Source: Streptomyces himastatinicus ATCC 53653
Lineage (GTDB): Bacteria > Actinomycetota > Actinomycetes > Streptomycetales > Streptomycetaceae
Assembly (NCBI RefSeq): GCF_000158915.1
Contig: NZ_GG657754.1
Span: 8,830,124-8,894,123, forward strand
Length of the DNA stretch: 64,000 bases
Direction: 5' to 3'
Shown: positions 26,651 to 35,103 of the stretch, piece after piece
How the letters are laid out: every line of letters starts with the position of its first letter
Numbering within the stretch: the stretch's first letter is position 1
Position numbers and translations under genes: made by a program
The notes under the pieces: generated by a model
The model's input: the letters and a program-made list of their open reading frames with translations, nothing else
What the model was told of the DNA's origin: nothing
The model's database searches: none

Positions 26651-27544
26651 TCAGACGGTCGAGGTGATCGCTCGGGTGACGGCCGTGATCGCAGGGGTGG
26701 GGCGGCCGGGGAGGCGTGCCACGAGGACACGGCGGACCTCAGGAGGCGCGCCTTCGACGTGTACCAGGCTCACCCCGGGCGGTAGCACAGGCGAGAGCCC
26801 GGACGGCACCGTCGTCACCCCGAAGCCGCTGGCGACCAGCTGGAGTTTCGTCAGCCAGTCGCGTGCGCGGTGGACGATGTGCGGCCGTCCGGGCAGGCCG
26901 GGCCAGACGCCGAGGAGTGGCTCGGAGTTCGACGACGGGGTGGCGATCCACGCGGCGTCGACCAGTTCGTCGACATGCACCGTGGTGCGGCCGGCGAACT
27001 TCCCGGTCGAAGGCGTCGCCAGGACCAGTTCGGTGTCCACGGCGGTCTCGACGTGCAGGCGCGGCGACTCGCTGTCCAAGGGCCGGTGGGGCGGGCGGGA
27101 CGTCAGCACGGCGAGGTCGATCGAGCCCGCCCGCAGCGCCCGGATCAGGGTGGGCGTGGTGCCCTCGGTCGTCGTGACCGTGATCTGCGGGTCGGTTGCC
27201 GTGAGGCGGGTGAGCGCGGCGGGCAGGATGATGGCGCCCGCGCTCAGGAACAGTCCGAGCCGCACCACTTCGGTCCGTGGGACGGTGCCGGTGAGGTCGG
27301 ACTCGGCCGCCGCGAGGCAGTCCAGGATGGTACGGGCGTGGCGCAGCAGGGTCAGACCCGCGGGGGTGAGCCGCACCCCGTCGGGGCGGCGGTCGAACAG
27401 GGTGGTGCCCGCGCTCCGTTCGAGGGAGACGGCCTGTCGTGAGACCGCCGACTGCGTGTAGCCGAGCCTGGCGGCTGCCGCGGTGAAGCTGCCGGATTCC
27501 GCGATCTGCTGCAGGACCCGCAGGCCCGTACTGGAGATGTCCAT
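26651..27544 (-). CDS. LysR-family transcriptional regulator
   Basis: The 297-residue protein has an N-terminal winged helix (LRVLQQIAESGSFTAAAARLGYTQSAVSRQ, residues about 8-37) and a periplasmic-binding-like effector domain. It is divergent from the oxidoreductase at 27646 across a 101-bp gap and probably controls it. ATG at 27544 is chosen, giving the usual short lead before the helix-turn-helix. The inducer is unknown. Confidence 0.9.
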   Translation of the reverse strand: MDISSTGLRVLQQIAESGSFTAAAARLGYTQSAVSRQAVSLERSAGTTLFDRRPDGVRLTPAGLTLLRHARTILDCLAAAESDLTGTVPRTEVVRLGLFLSAGAIILPAALTRLTATDPQITVTTTEGTTPTLIRALRAGSIDLAVLTSRPPHRPLDSESPRLHVETAVDTELVLATPSTGKFAGRTTVHVDELVDAAWIATPSSNSEPLLGVWPGLPGRPHIVHRARDWLTKLQLVASGFGVTTVPSGLSPVLPPGVSLVHVEGAPPEVRRVLVARLPGRPTPAITAVTRAITSTV

Positions 27545-27645
27545 GCGGCATACGCATACCACAGATGCTTGATCGTCGCTTCCCGCATGGCCACCGGACT
27601 CCTAGTGTCGATGCCGAAGGACCCGGACGAACATGGAGTCATCGC

Positions 27646-28812
27646 ATGCGAGCAGCAGTACTGACGCGGTTCGGCGCCCCGCTCACGGTGCGGGAGATAC
27701 CCGACCCCGAGGCCGGCGGCGGCGAGGTGGTGGTCGAGGTACTGGCCGCCTGCGTCCCTCCGTACGCCGTCGAGGTCTTCAGCGGCGAACGGAACTACCC
27801 CCTGGTCCCTCCCGTCGTGCCCGGGGTCGGCGGCGTGGGACGGATCGTCCACGTCGGTCCGGACGCCACCCGGCTGAGCGCCGGGGACCTGGTGTGGTGC
27901 GACTCCACGGTGCGCTCGCGGGACGACGCCCTGACGCCCGACATCACGCTTCAGGGCTGGAGCTCCCGCGGCGAGGGCGGCGCGCGGCTGGCCCGGCACC
28001 TGCACGACGGCTCGTTCGCCGAACTCATGCGGGTCCCGACGGAGAACGTCTTCCCGCTGCCGGCCGCCGCGGGGGACGACCCGGCCCGCTGGGCCGCACT
28101 CACTGTGCACACCATCGCTTACGGCGGGCTGCTGGCAGGCGGGCTCGCGGCTGGTGAGACGCTGCTCGTCAGCGGGGCCACCGGCAACCTCGGCAGCAGC
28201 GCGGTCGCGGTCGCGCTCGCGATGGGGGCGGGCCGCGTGGTCGCGCCGGGCCGCAACCGGGCAGCGCTCGACCTTCTCGCCGACCGGTTCGGTCCGCGTG
28301 TGCGCCCGGTGCCGCTGACCGGGGACGAGGCCGTCGACCGAGCGGCGATGTCCGCGGCGGGCGACGGCCCGATCGACATGGTGATCGATCTGCTCCCGCC
28401 GAGCGCACCCAGCTCCGCGGCGCGTGTGGCGGCCATGGCCGTGCGCGAGTACGGACGTGTCGTCCTCATGGGCGGCGTCGCCATGCTCGGTGGCGATGAC
28501 CTCGCGCTCCCGTACCCATGGATCATGCGCAACTCGGTCACGGTGCGCGGCCAGTGGATGTACCCGCGTACGGCGAACGTCGGCATCATCCGGCTCATCG
28601 CCTCGGGCGCGCTGGACCTCGCCCCCGAACACGTCCGGTCGTTCGGCCTCGATGCCGTCAACGACGCCGTCGCGTACGCCGCCTCACACGGCGGCCCGTT
28701 CGACCGCACCGCCCTCGTCCCAGTGGCCGAACTCGAACCGCCATCCCTCCGCGAGGGGCCCGGCGTCGACGACGCCGTAGCCGATGCTGCGCCGTCCCGT
28801 TCGGGGAAGTAG
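27646..28812 (+). CDS. Zinc-type alcohol dehydrogenase / quinone-oxidoreductase-like MDR
   Basis: The 388-residue MDR enzyme begins MRAAVLTRFGAPLTVREIPD. It has the substrate-domain motif VPGVGGVGRIVHVG and the Rossmann motif ETLLVSGATGNLGSSAVAVALAMGA near residue 175. It is a cytoplasmic NAD(P)H-dependent oxidoreductase, probably regulated by the divergent LysR protein. The last 25 or so residues (SLREGPGVDDAV and on) are low-complexity and run into the antisense remnant at 28798-28965. The native C-terminus may therefore have been replaced when the neighbouring genes decayed. Confidence 0.85.
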   Translation: MRAAVLTRFGAPLTVREIPDPEAGGGEVVVEVLAACVPPYAVEVFSGERNYPLVPPVVPGVGGVGRIVHVGPDATRLSAGDLVWCDSTVRSRDDALTPDITLQGWSSRGEGGARLARHLHDGSFAELMRVPTENVFPLPAAAGDDPARWAALTVHTIAYGGLLAGGLAAGETLLVSGATGNLGSSAVAVALAMGAGRVVAPGRNRAALDLLADRFGPRVRPVPLTGDEAVDRAAMSAAGDGPIDMVIDLLPPSAPSSAARVAAMAVREYGRVVLMGGVAMLGGDDLALPYPWIMRNSVTVRGQWMYPRTANVGIIRLIASGALDLAPEHVRSFGLDAVNDAVAYAASHGGPFDRTALVPVAELEPPSLREGPGVDDAVADAAPSRSGK

Positions 28813-28965
28813 TTGCTCGTGTCGATGACCACCTTGCCCGCCAGTTCGGCGATCAGATCGGCCAGGGCTTCCGGACTCCGGGAGTTGCTCAGAACCACGC
28901 GGTGTCCCGCGGCGGTCGCCATCCTCGCAAGGTTGGTACCGATCTTGCCTGTGCCGTTCTCCTCA
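28798..28965 (-). pseudogene. Remnant of an F420-dependent NADP reductase-like (NAD-binding) gene
   Basis: In the minus frame the sequence reads GTGKIGTNLARMATAAGHRV then VLSNSRSPEALADLIAEL, fused directly to AGKVVIDTSNYFPERDG. In intact proteins of this family about 40 residues separate these two blocks, so an internal deletion is inferred. No start or C-terminus remains, and its 3' end overlaps the oxidoreductase gene tail. Confidence 0.65.
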
Positions 28966-28997
28966 GTGGTGTGTTGCGGTTGTCCGCTGCGGGAAAG

Positions 28998-29668
28998 AGG
29001 GGTTCGGGGCTCGGCTCCAGCGATCCGATCGCTGATGCCGTCGGCCTCCTGCGGCCCCGCACTGTGGTCGAACCCCGTCTCCACGCTGCGGGACGGTGGG
29101 CGGTGCGTTTCGAGCCGTTCCCGCACGTGAAACTCGGCGTCGTCGTGCGTGGCGAATGCTGGCTGGCCCTCGAGGGGTACCAACCCGTGCTCCTCAGCGA
29201 GGGCGACTTCTACTTGCTGGGCAACCCTCCGCCCTACGTGCTGGCCAGCGAACTCGCCGCGACACCGCGCGCCGCGAAGTCATTGTGGGACAGCGCTGCG
29301 AACGGTGCTGTGCGCATCGGGCCCGAGGCCGAAAAATCGAGAGCGTCGCCGCCGGCAGTTCCCTGGTCCTGGACCACCTCGCACAGATCCTGTTCGTCCA
29401 CATGCCGCGCGCCCACGCCGACCAGGCCGCCCGGCCCGCCGGCTGGCTCGCAGCGCTCAACGACGACGGCATCGGTGCCGCACCGCTGGAGTACTTGATC
29501 GAGTGTCGAATGAGCCTGGCCCGTGATGCCCTGCGCCGCAGCACTCGATCGATCTCCGAGCTCGCATTCGCGACCGGCTATGAATCCGAGAGCGCCTTCA
29601 GCACCGCGTTCCGTCGCGTGGTCGGCTCCTCACCCAAGCAATTCCGCGATGCGGCACATAGCGGTTGA
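28998..29668 (+). pseudogene. Broken AraC-family regulator
   Basis: The N-terminal cupin part (SDPIADAVGLLRPRTVVEPRL, then FEPFPHVKLGVVVRGECWL and LSEGDFYLLGN) is in one frame up to about 29335. The C-terminal part (SSLVLDHLAQILFVHMPRAH, then APLEYLIECRMSLARDALRR and ISELAFATGYESESAFSTAF) is in another. Between DGIGAA and PLEYL the first helix-turn-helix is missing compared with the family, so at least one deletion and a frame change have occurred. Only the second HTH is intact. Divergent AraC/NADP-reductase pairs are common, so this and the preceding remnant probably decayed together. Confidence 0.7.
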
Positions 29669-29738
29669 CCGGGCTATGACCGATGTCAGAACCTGGTCCG
29701 GCTGGGCCTCGCTGCGCCTGCCCATTGCCACTACCGAC

Positions 29739-30293
29739 TCATTTCGTTCTCAGGCTGCGGTTTCCGGCTCGGTTCTTCGCGATGTTTCGTGTCTTCTTCC
29801 TGCTGCCTGACTCGGCGAGCACGGTGAGTACCGCCGGTGACGTCGACTCCTCGGCGAGTATGCGCTGCATCCAGTCCGTGATTTTCGCCAACTCGGCCGG
29901 TGTCGGCACGTGGCCGTCCTCGATGGACAGGTAGAACAGCCAGTCGTGGATGCGGCGGCGAATGAACTCGCGGTTCCCTTCCGCCTTGAGCTGGTCGATC
30001 TCTGGCAGTAGTTCGGCCGACCACTGCCGGAACTCAGCGGGACCGGTCACCTTCATCGCGATCCTGTCCACGAGGGCGACCACCGCCGTCTTGGACACGA
30101 TCTCGATGGGGTCCCGCAGGATCGTGGCCACCATCGCGCGGTCTCGGTCGCGGCTCCGCGAGGAAGCGGTCGCCGAGACGACGCGTTGGTACGCGGACGA
30201 TCGGACGTGCTCGTCCGCGACGGCATCGTCGACGTCCACGTCGAGGATGCCGGCCCCCGCCAGCAACTCGGCCAGATCGGAATGCAATGTCAT
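29739..30293 (-). CDS. Hypothetical protein
   Basis: The product is 184 residues, soluble and rich in charged helices (for example LLPEIDQLKAEGNREFIRRR), with a very basic tail. It has no signal peptide or membrane segment. ATG at 30293 is preceded by AAGGA. No family was recognised. It stands alone between a broken regulator and an insertion-sequence remnant, so recent acquisition is possible. Confidence 0.6.
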   Translation of the reverse strand: MTLHSDLAELLAGAGILDVDVDDAVADEHVRSSAYQRVVSATASSRSRDRDRAMVATILRDPIEIVSKTAVVALVDRIAMKVTGPAEFRQWSAELLPEIDQLKAEGNREFIRRRIHDWLFYLSIEDGHVPTPAELAKITDWMQRILAEESTSPAVLTVLAESGSRKKTRNIAKNRAGNRSLRTK

Positions 30294-30352
30294 CGCTTCA
30301 TTCCTTGTCGCAGGGTTGGTTCCTGGCGGTCTCGCGATCTGAGGTGAGGTAG

Positions 30353-30445
30353 CGGGCGATTCGGTGGGAACGCAGGGCCCACATCCACGGAGCGTTCCTC
30401 AAACTCGCCTGCTGCCTGATCACCCACCGACAGCTCGGCTCATTG
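30353..30445 (+). mobile_element. C-terminal remnant of an IS5-family transposase
   Basis: An in-frame stretch after a stop reads RAIRWERRAHIHGAFLKLAC then CLITHRQLGSL. This matches the usual end of IS5-group DDE transposases, in which RIRWERR..IHEAFL.LACC.I..R is conserved. Nothing upstream belongs to the transposase and no inverted repeats were seen. It is a relic and cannot transpose. Confidence 0.7.
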
Positions 30446-30571
30446 TCCGATGCGACCGAACCTCGAGGGAGGGGACAGGCGTCGGGCTGGGGGCTGCGCT
30501 GAGCCTGTCCCTCGGAGTACTGGTATCGGCGAGATCTGGAACGCGACGATCCAGCTGCCGACTATGAAGGC

Positions 30572-31600
30572 ATGGCACATGTACTCGTCACGGGCGGAAC
30601 CGGGTTTCTGGGTTCCCACACGATCGCGCAGCTCCTGACCGCCGGGCATACCGTCACCACCACCGTGCGCTCCCTGACCCGGCGGACCGACGTCGAGCGG
30701 ATGCTCATCGCGGCCGGATCTCCGCACGCGGACGCCGTCTCCTATGTGGAGGCGGATCTGACCTCTGACCGCGGCTGGGACCGGGCCGTGGCGGGAGCCG
30801 ACTACGTCCTGCACGTGGCCTCGCCGTTTCCCGGAGCGCGGCCGAAGAACGAGGACGAGGTGATCGTCCCGGCCCGTGACGGGGCCCTGCGGGTCCTGCG
30901 CGCCGCCCGGGGCGCGGGCGTCCGTCGCACCGTGCTGACCTCCTCCTTCGCCGCGGTGGGTTACGGTCACGGGCGGACCGGACGGACGTTCAGCGAGGAC
31001 GACTGGACGCAGACCGACGGGCCGGGGGTGTCCGCGTACGTCAAGTCCAAGGCGGTGGCCGAACGGGCCGCCTGGGCCTTCGTCGAGAGCGAGGGCGGCG
31101 GGCTGGAGCTGACGGTCGTCAACCCCGTGGGAATCTTCGGGCCGGTCCTCGGACCGGACTACTCCGCGTCGATCCGTATCATCCACGCGATGCTGACCGG
31201 CGGGATGCGGGCCGCGCCGCCGATCTGGACCAACACGGTAGACGTCCGGGACGCGGCCGACCTTCATCTACGTGCCATGACGGCGCCTCAGGCGGCCGGA
31301 CAGCGGTACCTGGCGCTCGCGGGCGAGCCGATCTCCTTCCACCACATCGCCCTGGCGTTGCGCACACGGCTGGGCGAGGCCGCCGCCAAGGCCCCCACCG
31401 GTTCGGCCCCCGCCTGGCTGCTGCGCCTGCTGGCCACGGTCAACCCGGCGCTGCGTGAGACGGTGCCGCAGCTGGGCGTGGTGCGCCGCGCCTCCAACGC
31501 GAAGGCCCGCAAGGAGCTGGACTGGGCTCCGCGTTCCAACGAGGACGCCGTCGTGGCCACCGCGGAGAGCCTGGTCCGCCTCGGGCTGCTGAGCGGTTAG
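30572..31600 (+). CDS. NAD(P)-dependent epimerase/aldehyde reductase (extended SDR)
   Basis: The 342-residue protein starts MAHVLVTGGTGFLGSHTIAQ (Rossmann GxxGxxG). It has the extended-SDR YxxxK active site as SAYVKSKAVAERAAW near residue 152, and VNPVGIFGPVLG. It resembles dihydroflavonol-4-reductase-type and aldehyde reductases that use NADPH. It is followed after 10 bp by an XRE regulator in the same direction, a pairing that suggests autoregulated detoxification. Substrate is unknown. Confidence 0.87.
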   Translation: MAHVLVTGGTGFLGSHTIAQLLTAGHTVTTTVRSLTRRTDVERMLIAAGSPHADAVSYVEADLTSDRGWDRAVAGADYVLHVASPFPGARPKNEDEVIVPARDGALRVLRAARGAGVRRTVLTSSFAAVGYGHGRTGRTFSEDDWTQTDGPGVSAYVKSKAVAERAAWAFVESEGGGLELTVVNPVGIFGPVLGPDYSASIRIIHAMLTGGMRAAPPIWTNTVDVRDAADLHLRAMTAPQAAGQRYLALAGEPISFHHIALALRTRLGEAAAKAPTGSAPAWLLRLLATVNPALRETVPQLGVVRRASNAKARKELDWAPRSNEDAVVATAESLVRLGLLSG

Positions 31601-31610
31601 CGTCAAGAGC

Positions 31611-32426
31611 ATGGCGCATGAGACGGCCGACACCCTGGGCGAGTTCCTGCGGGCCCGGCGCGGGCAGATCAGCCCCCAACAGGTCGGGCTGCCCGCCGGT
31701 GAGCGGCGCCGCGTCCCCGGACTGCGGCGCGAGGAGGTCGCCCAGCTCGCCAGCATCAGCCCCGAGTACTACCTGCGCCTGGAACAGGGCCGCAACCTCA
31801 ACCCCTCCGACCAGATCCTCGCCGCCCTGGCCGGTGCCCTCCAGCTCGACGAGGACGCCGTCGCCTACCTGCACCGCCTCGCCCACCCCGCCCCGCCCGC
31901 CCGCAGGCCGCGCAGCCGCGCCCGTACGAACCAGGGCGACCTCCAACCACTGCTGGACAGCTGGCCGCAGACCCCCGCCTACGCCCAGGGGCCCAGCGGA
32001 CGCGTCGTCGCCGCGAACCGGCTGGCCGTGCTCCTGTGCCCGTTCTTCGCCGTGGGCCACAACCCGCTACGGGCTGCCTTCCTCGAACCCGAGATGCGCG
32101 GCCTCTACCCGCAGTGGGACGACATGACCGCCAAGGCCGTCTCCGGACTGCGCGCCGTGATCGACGTCGACGAGGCCGACTCGGAGCTACTGGAGACCAT
32201 CGGCGAACTCACCGTCGCCAGCGAGCGGTTCAGCACCCTGTGGACCCGCCGCGAGGTCCGCCGCCGCGACACCGGCCTCACCCGGCTGAACCACCCGCTC
32301 GTCGGCGAACTCGACCTGCACTACGAGAAGATGGTGCGCCCGCAGGCCCGCCAGCTGATCGTCTTCTACTACGCCGACCAGGGCTCCACCAGCGCCGAGC
32401 GCCTGGCACTCCTCAGCAGCCTCTGA
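31611..32426 (+). CDS. XRE/MmyB-type helix-turn-helix regulator
   Basis: The 271-residue protein has an N-terminal XRE helix-turn-helix (LGEFLRARRGQISPQQVGL through LRREEVAQLASISPEYYLRLEQG, about residues 9-65). A C-terminal MmyB-like ligand domain follows (LLDSWPQTPAYAQGPSGRVV, then AANRLAVLLCPFF). These regulators are often encoded next to the short-chain reductases they control, as here. It ends 30 bp from the convergent transporter gene. Confidence 0.88.
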   Translation: MAHETADTLGEFLRARRGQISPQQVGLPAGERRRVPGLRREEVAQLASISPEYYLRLEQGRNLNPSDQILAALAGALQLDEDAVAYLHRLAHPAPPARRPRSRARTNQGDLQPLLDSWPQTPAYAQGPSGRVVAANRLAVLLCPFFAVGHNPLRAAFLEPEMRGLYPQWDDMTAKAVSGLRAVIDVDEADSELLETIGELTVASERFSTLWTRREVRRRDTGLTRLNHPLVGELDLHYEKMVRPQARQLIVFYYADQGSTSAERLALLSSL

Positions 32427-32456
32427 CAACGTGCGGAGACGAGGGCGCTCATTGTG

Positions 32457-33716
32457 TCAGCCATTGTGAGAAGGCGGCCAGGATCGGTGGGTCAGCCGGG
32501 TGGCAGTGGCCGCGAGGGTGGCCAGGGCGAGGCAGGCTGCCATGATGGCTGCCATCGGTGCGGGGCTGTGGGTGCCGAACAGCCCGACCAGTGGGGATAC
32601 GGCCGCGCCGAGGAGGAACTGGCCGCCGCCCAGGAGGGCGGAGGTGGCTCCGGGTGCTGTGCGCCCGCGGCGTTGGGCGATGGTGACCACGGTGGGGAAG
32701 AAGACCCCGAACGCGGTGAGGGAGAGCAGGAGACACAGCCACGTCATGGACATGGTGCTGCCGACGGTCACTTGGACGAGCAGCAGGGCCGCTGGGCCTG
32801 CCATCGCCAGCACGGCGCTGGCGATGAGGAGGGTTTCGGCGGACCAGCGTGTGGCCAACCGTCCGTAGGCCACGCTGCCCGCCATGTTGCCGATGGCGTT
32901 GACACCGTAGACGAGGCTGCCAAGGGCCGGGGCGAGGTGGTAGATGTCCTGGAAGACGAAGGTGGCCCCGGCGATATAGGCGAATACCGCTGCCCCGCCG
33001 AAGGCCAGGGTCAGCACCGGGGCGATGACGGCGCGCTGGGCGGCGACCTGTCCGATGGTGCGAAGGCTGGCGGCCAGTCCTCCGGTCAGGCGCGCTTGTG
33101 GGGGATGGGATTCCGGGACCCAGCGCAGTACGCCCAGGACGAGGAGCAGGCCGATCAGGGCGAGGGCTGCGAAGACGTAACGCCAGGACACCACCAGCAG
33201 CAGGGCCCCGCCCGCCAGCGGGGCCAGGACCGGGGCCGCTGCGCCGATCGCTCCTAACCGGGAGAAGACCGTGGCGAGTTCACCGTCGTCGAACAGATCG
33301 GTGACCACCGCACGGGCGATGACGATCCCGGCCGCTCCCGAGAAGCCCTGCCCGACCCGCGCCGCGTTCAGTACGGGCAAGGTCGGGGCCAGTGCACACA
33401 CGACGGAGAAGAGGACGAACAGCCCAGTCCCCGAAACGAGGACCGGGCGGCGCCCCACCGCGTCACTGAGCGGCCCCAGGACGAGCTGTCCGGCGATGAT
33501 GCCCGCCAGGAAGCCGGTCAGGGACATTTGCGCGCCCGAGGCGTCGGCCCCCAGTGAACGTGCCAGGTCCGGGAGTCCGGGAACGTACATGTCGGTCGCC
33601 AGCGGACTGGCCGCGCTCAGCCCGGCCAATACCAGGAGCAGCCGCGCCCGTTGCCCGGACGCGACAGGAGAGGCGTGACGGGGCCGGTTCGCGTTCTCGG
33701 TGCGGTGAACGGTCAT
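32457..33716 (-). CDS. Bcr/CflA-type MFS drug exporter
   Basis: The 419-residue, 12-segment transporter has the Bcr/CflA N-terminal signature (ASPLATDMYVPGLPDLARSL, about residues 35-54) and the MFS loop GPLSDAVGRRPVLVSG. It would export drugs or other small molecules by proton antiport. Its ATG overlaps the stop of the MarR gene (ATGA), which makes regulator and pump one transcript. Confidence 0.9.
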   Translation of the reverse strand: MTVHRTENANRPRHASPVASGQRARLLLVLAGLSAASPLATDMYVPGLPDLARSLGADASGAQMSLTGFLAGIIAGQLVLGPLSDAVGRRPVLVSGTGLFVLFSVVCALAPTLPVLNAARVGQGFSGAAGIVIARAVVTDLFDDGELATVFSRLGAIGAAAPVLAPLAGGALLLVVSWRYVFAALALIGLLLVLGVLRWVPESHPPQARLTGGLAASLRTIGQVAAQRAVIAPVLTLAFGGAAVFAYIAGATFVFQDIYHLAPALGSLVYGVNAIGNMAGSVAYGRLATRWSAETLLIASAVLAMAGPAALLLVQVTVGSTMSMTWLCLLLSLTAFGVFFPTVVTIAQRRGRTAPGATSALLGGGQFLLGAAVSPLVGLFGTHSPAPMAAIMAACLALATLAATATRLTHRSWPPSHNG

Positions 33717-34174
33717 AGCGGGGGAGCCGCCCCCTCCGCGTCCGTGGATGCGTGTGCCGGCCTGTTTCGCGGTTCAGTGGCGACTTCGGCCGCGGCCACC
33801 TGCTCCAGCAGTCCGGCGGCGATCTGCAACACGCCGCGCTCGGCAGGCGACAGCGTCTGCCCCAGTGCCTCCGCCAGCCATCTATTGCCGTCTCGGACGT
33901 GCTCTTTCAGCGCATCCCGCCCCGCGTCCGTGATCGCGATGTTCTGGCGCCGCGCGTCCACCTCGCTGCGCGAGCGGCGGATACGGTCCTGTTCCTCCAG
34001 CTCGTTGAGCACCCGGGTCAGGGACTGCACCTGCATGCCTTCGATGGCGGCCAGTTCGGAGGGCGTCAACGCGCCGCTGTGCCGAAGGTTGGCCAGCACC
34101 GAAGCAGCCAGTCGCGTCAGCGTCCGGCCACTTCCCGGCTGCTCGGCGCGGAGCCGGGAAGCCAGTCGGGACAC
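33713..34174 (-). CDS. MarR-family transcriptional regulator
   Basis: The winged-helix protein is 153 residues from GTG 34174 (SRLASRLRAEQPGSGRTLTR). Its core is LTPSELAAIEGMQVQSLTRVLNEL with the wing DARRQNIAITDAGRDALKEH. The frame remains open to 34249, but that upstream part lies antisense to a TetR remnant and lacks family resemblance, so the internal GTG with GGTGGG before it is preferred. It probably represses the coupled drug exporter and is induced by the drug. Confidence 0.85.
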   Translation of the reverse strand: MSRLASRLRAEQPGSGRTLTRLAASVLANLRHSGALTPSELAAIEGMQVQSLTRVLNELEEQDRIRRSRSEVDARRQNIAITDAGRDALKEHVRDGNRWLAEALGQTLSPAERGVLQIAAGLLEQVAAAEVATEPRNRPAHASTDAEGAAPPL

Positions 34175-34217
34175 ACCCCACCGCCAACGCCAGGGCGGCA
34201 ACGCCGTCAGGAGTGCT

Positions 34218-34394
34218 GTGGGGCGCGGGGTCGCGGCGGAGGCGGGCATGTCGCTGAACCTCGTGCAGTACTACTTCGACTCCAAGGCGAAGCTGATGCA
34301 CGCGGCGCTGGAACGGCTGGAGCGGCAGAGCCATGAACGATGGTCGGTCAGGCTGGCCGACCTGCCGCAGCCGCCGACCGCGCACGCCTCGTCA
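34218..34394 (+). pseudogene. TetR-family regulator fragment
   Basis: The plus frame reads VGRGVAAEAGMSLNLVQYYF then DSKAKLMHAALERLERQSHE and RWSVRLADLPQPP. This is the typical second half of a TetR DNA-binding domain and the start of its ligand domain. Both the N-terminus and most of the C-terminal domain are missing. The fragment abuts the MarR start on one side and the MerR stop on the other, marking a recombination scar. Confidence 0.7.
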
Positions 34395-34799
34395 CCGGGA
34401 ATCCTGTGCAGAGGTGAGGCGCTCGCTCAGCGTGGCGGCGAAATCCTCCGCCCGCGCCAGCTGGGTCCGCAGGTCCGCCACTCGTTGCTGTGCGGCCTCG
34501 TGGAAACCGTTCACCCGCTCCAGCAGGTCCTCCCGCTCACCGGGCGGCAACTGCGCACCGGAGTCGAGGCGGTCGGTGGCCTCCAGCAGGTCGCGCATCT
34601 GATCCAGTGTGAAACCGAGCGGCTTCATGCGCCGGATGACCATCAGGCGGGCGACGTCGGCCTCGGTGTAGAGGCGGAAGCCGCCCTGGGAGCGGGCGGA
34701 GGGGACCACGAGACCGGTCTCCTCGTAGTGCCGGATGGTGCGCAGGGACAACTCGGTCCGCGCGGCTACCTCACCGATCTGCATGTGCTTGCCGTCCAC
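34392..34799 (-). CDS. MerR-family transcriptional regulator
   Basis: The 135-residue protein has the MerR winged helix (MQIGEVAARTELSLRTIRHY, then EETGLVVPSARSQGGFRLYT) and a coiled-coil dimerisation region with no conserved metal-binding cysteines. It therefore more likely senses an organic or anionic signal than a heavy metal. GTG at 34799 fits the usual short lead; ATG at 34784 is possible. A perfect palindrome 63 bp upstream is its likely operator. Confidence 0.85.
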   Translation of the reverse strand: MDGKHMQIGEVAARTELSLRTIRHYEETGLVVPSARSQGGFRLYTEADVARLMVIRRMKPLGFTLDQMRDLLEATDRLDSGAQLPPGEREDLLERVNGFHEAAQQRVADLRTQLARAEDFAATLSERLTSAQDSR

Positions 34800-34861
34800 G
34801 CCCGTGATCCTCTGGCCCTTCTCAACTCCGCGGGCCGCATCCGGTCGCGACCCCTCCCGAT

Positions 34862-34885
34862 CTCTACCCTAACGTTAGGGTAGAG
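34862..34885. promoter_or_regulatory. Perfect 24-bp palindrome, likely MerR operator
   Basis: The half-site CTCTACCCTAAC is followed without a gap by its exact reverse complement. It lies between the divergent MerR gene (start 34799) and SulP gene (start 35104). Its CCCTAACGTTAGGG core has the form of MerR-family operators, which normally lie between the -35 and -10 elements. Nothing else was identified in the 304-bp gap (34800-35103). Confidence 0.75.
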
Positions 34886-35103
34886 TTGCTGGCGGCGCGG
34901 GCGGCCTGCCGCCGCCCCGCCGTTGCCGTGTCGGGGCCGATGGCGCCCCCGGCGAAGATCCGATTCTTGCAGGAGAACCGCGTGCGCGAGCCCATGACGC
35001 CCGCCGCAGCGGCCTGCTCACCGTGACGCCTCGTACCCGGATGTGAGTCCCGCCGGACCATCGCGCCACGTTTCCCCCGCACCGTTTCCGCACGCCCCCG
35101 GCC

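Noticed and set aside
28119..29183. Single minus-strand gene of about 350 codons
   Set aside because: Only the segment at 28798-28965 has protein family resemblance. The rest is antisense to the oxidoreductase and the AraC remnant.
30364..30567. Small plus-strand gene before the reductase
   Set aside because: It is an alternate-frame reading over the transposase relic with no ribosome-binding site or family resemblance.
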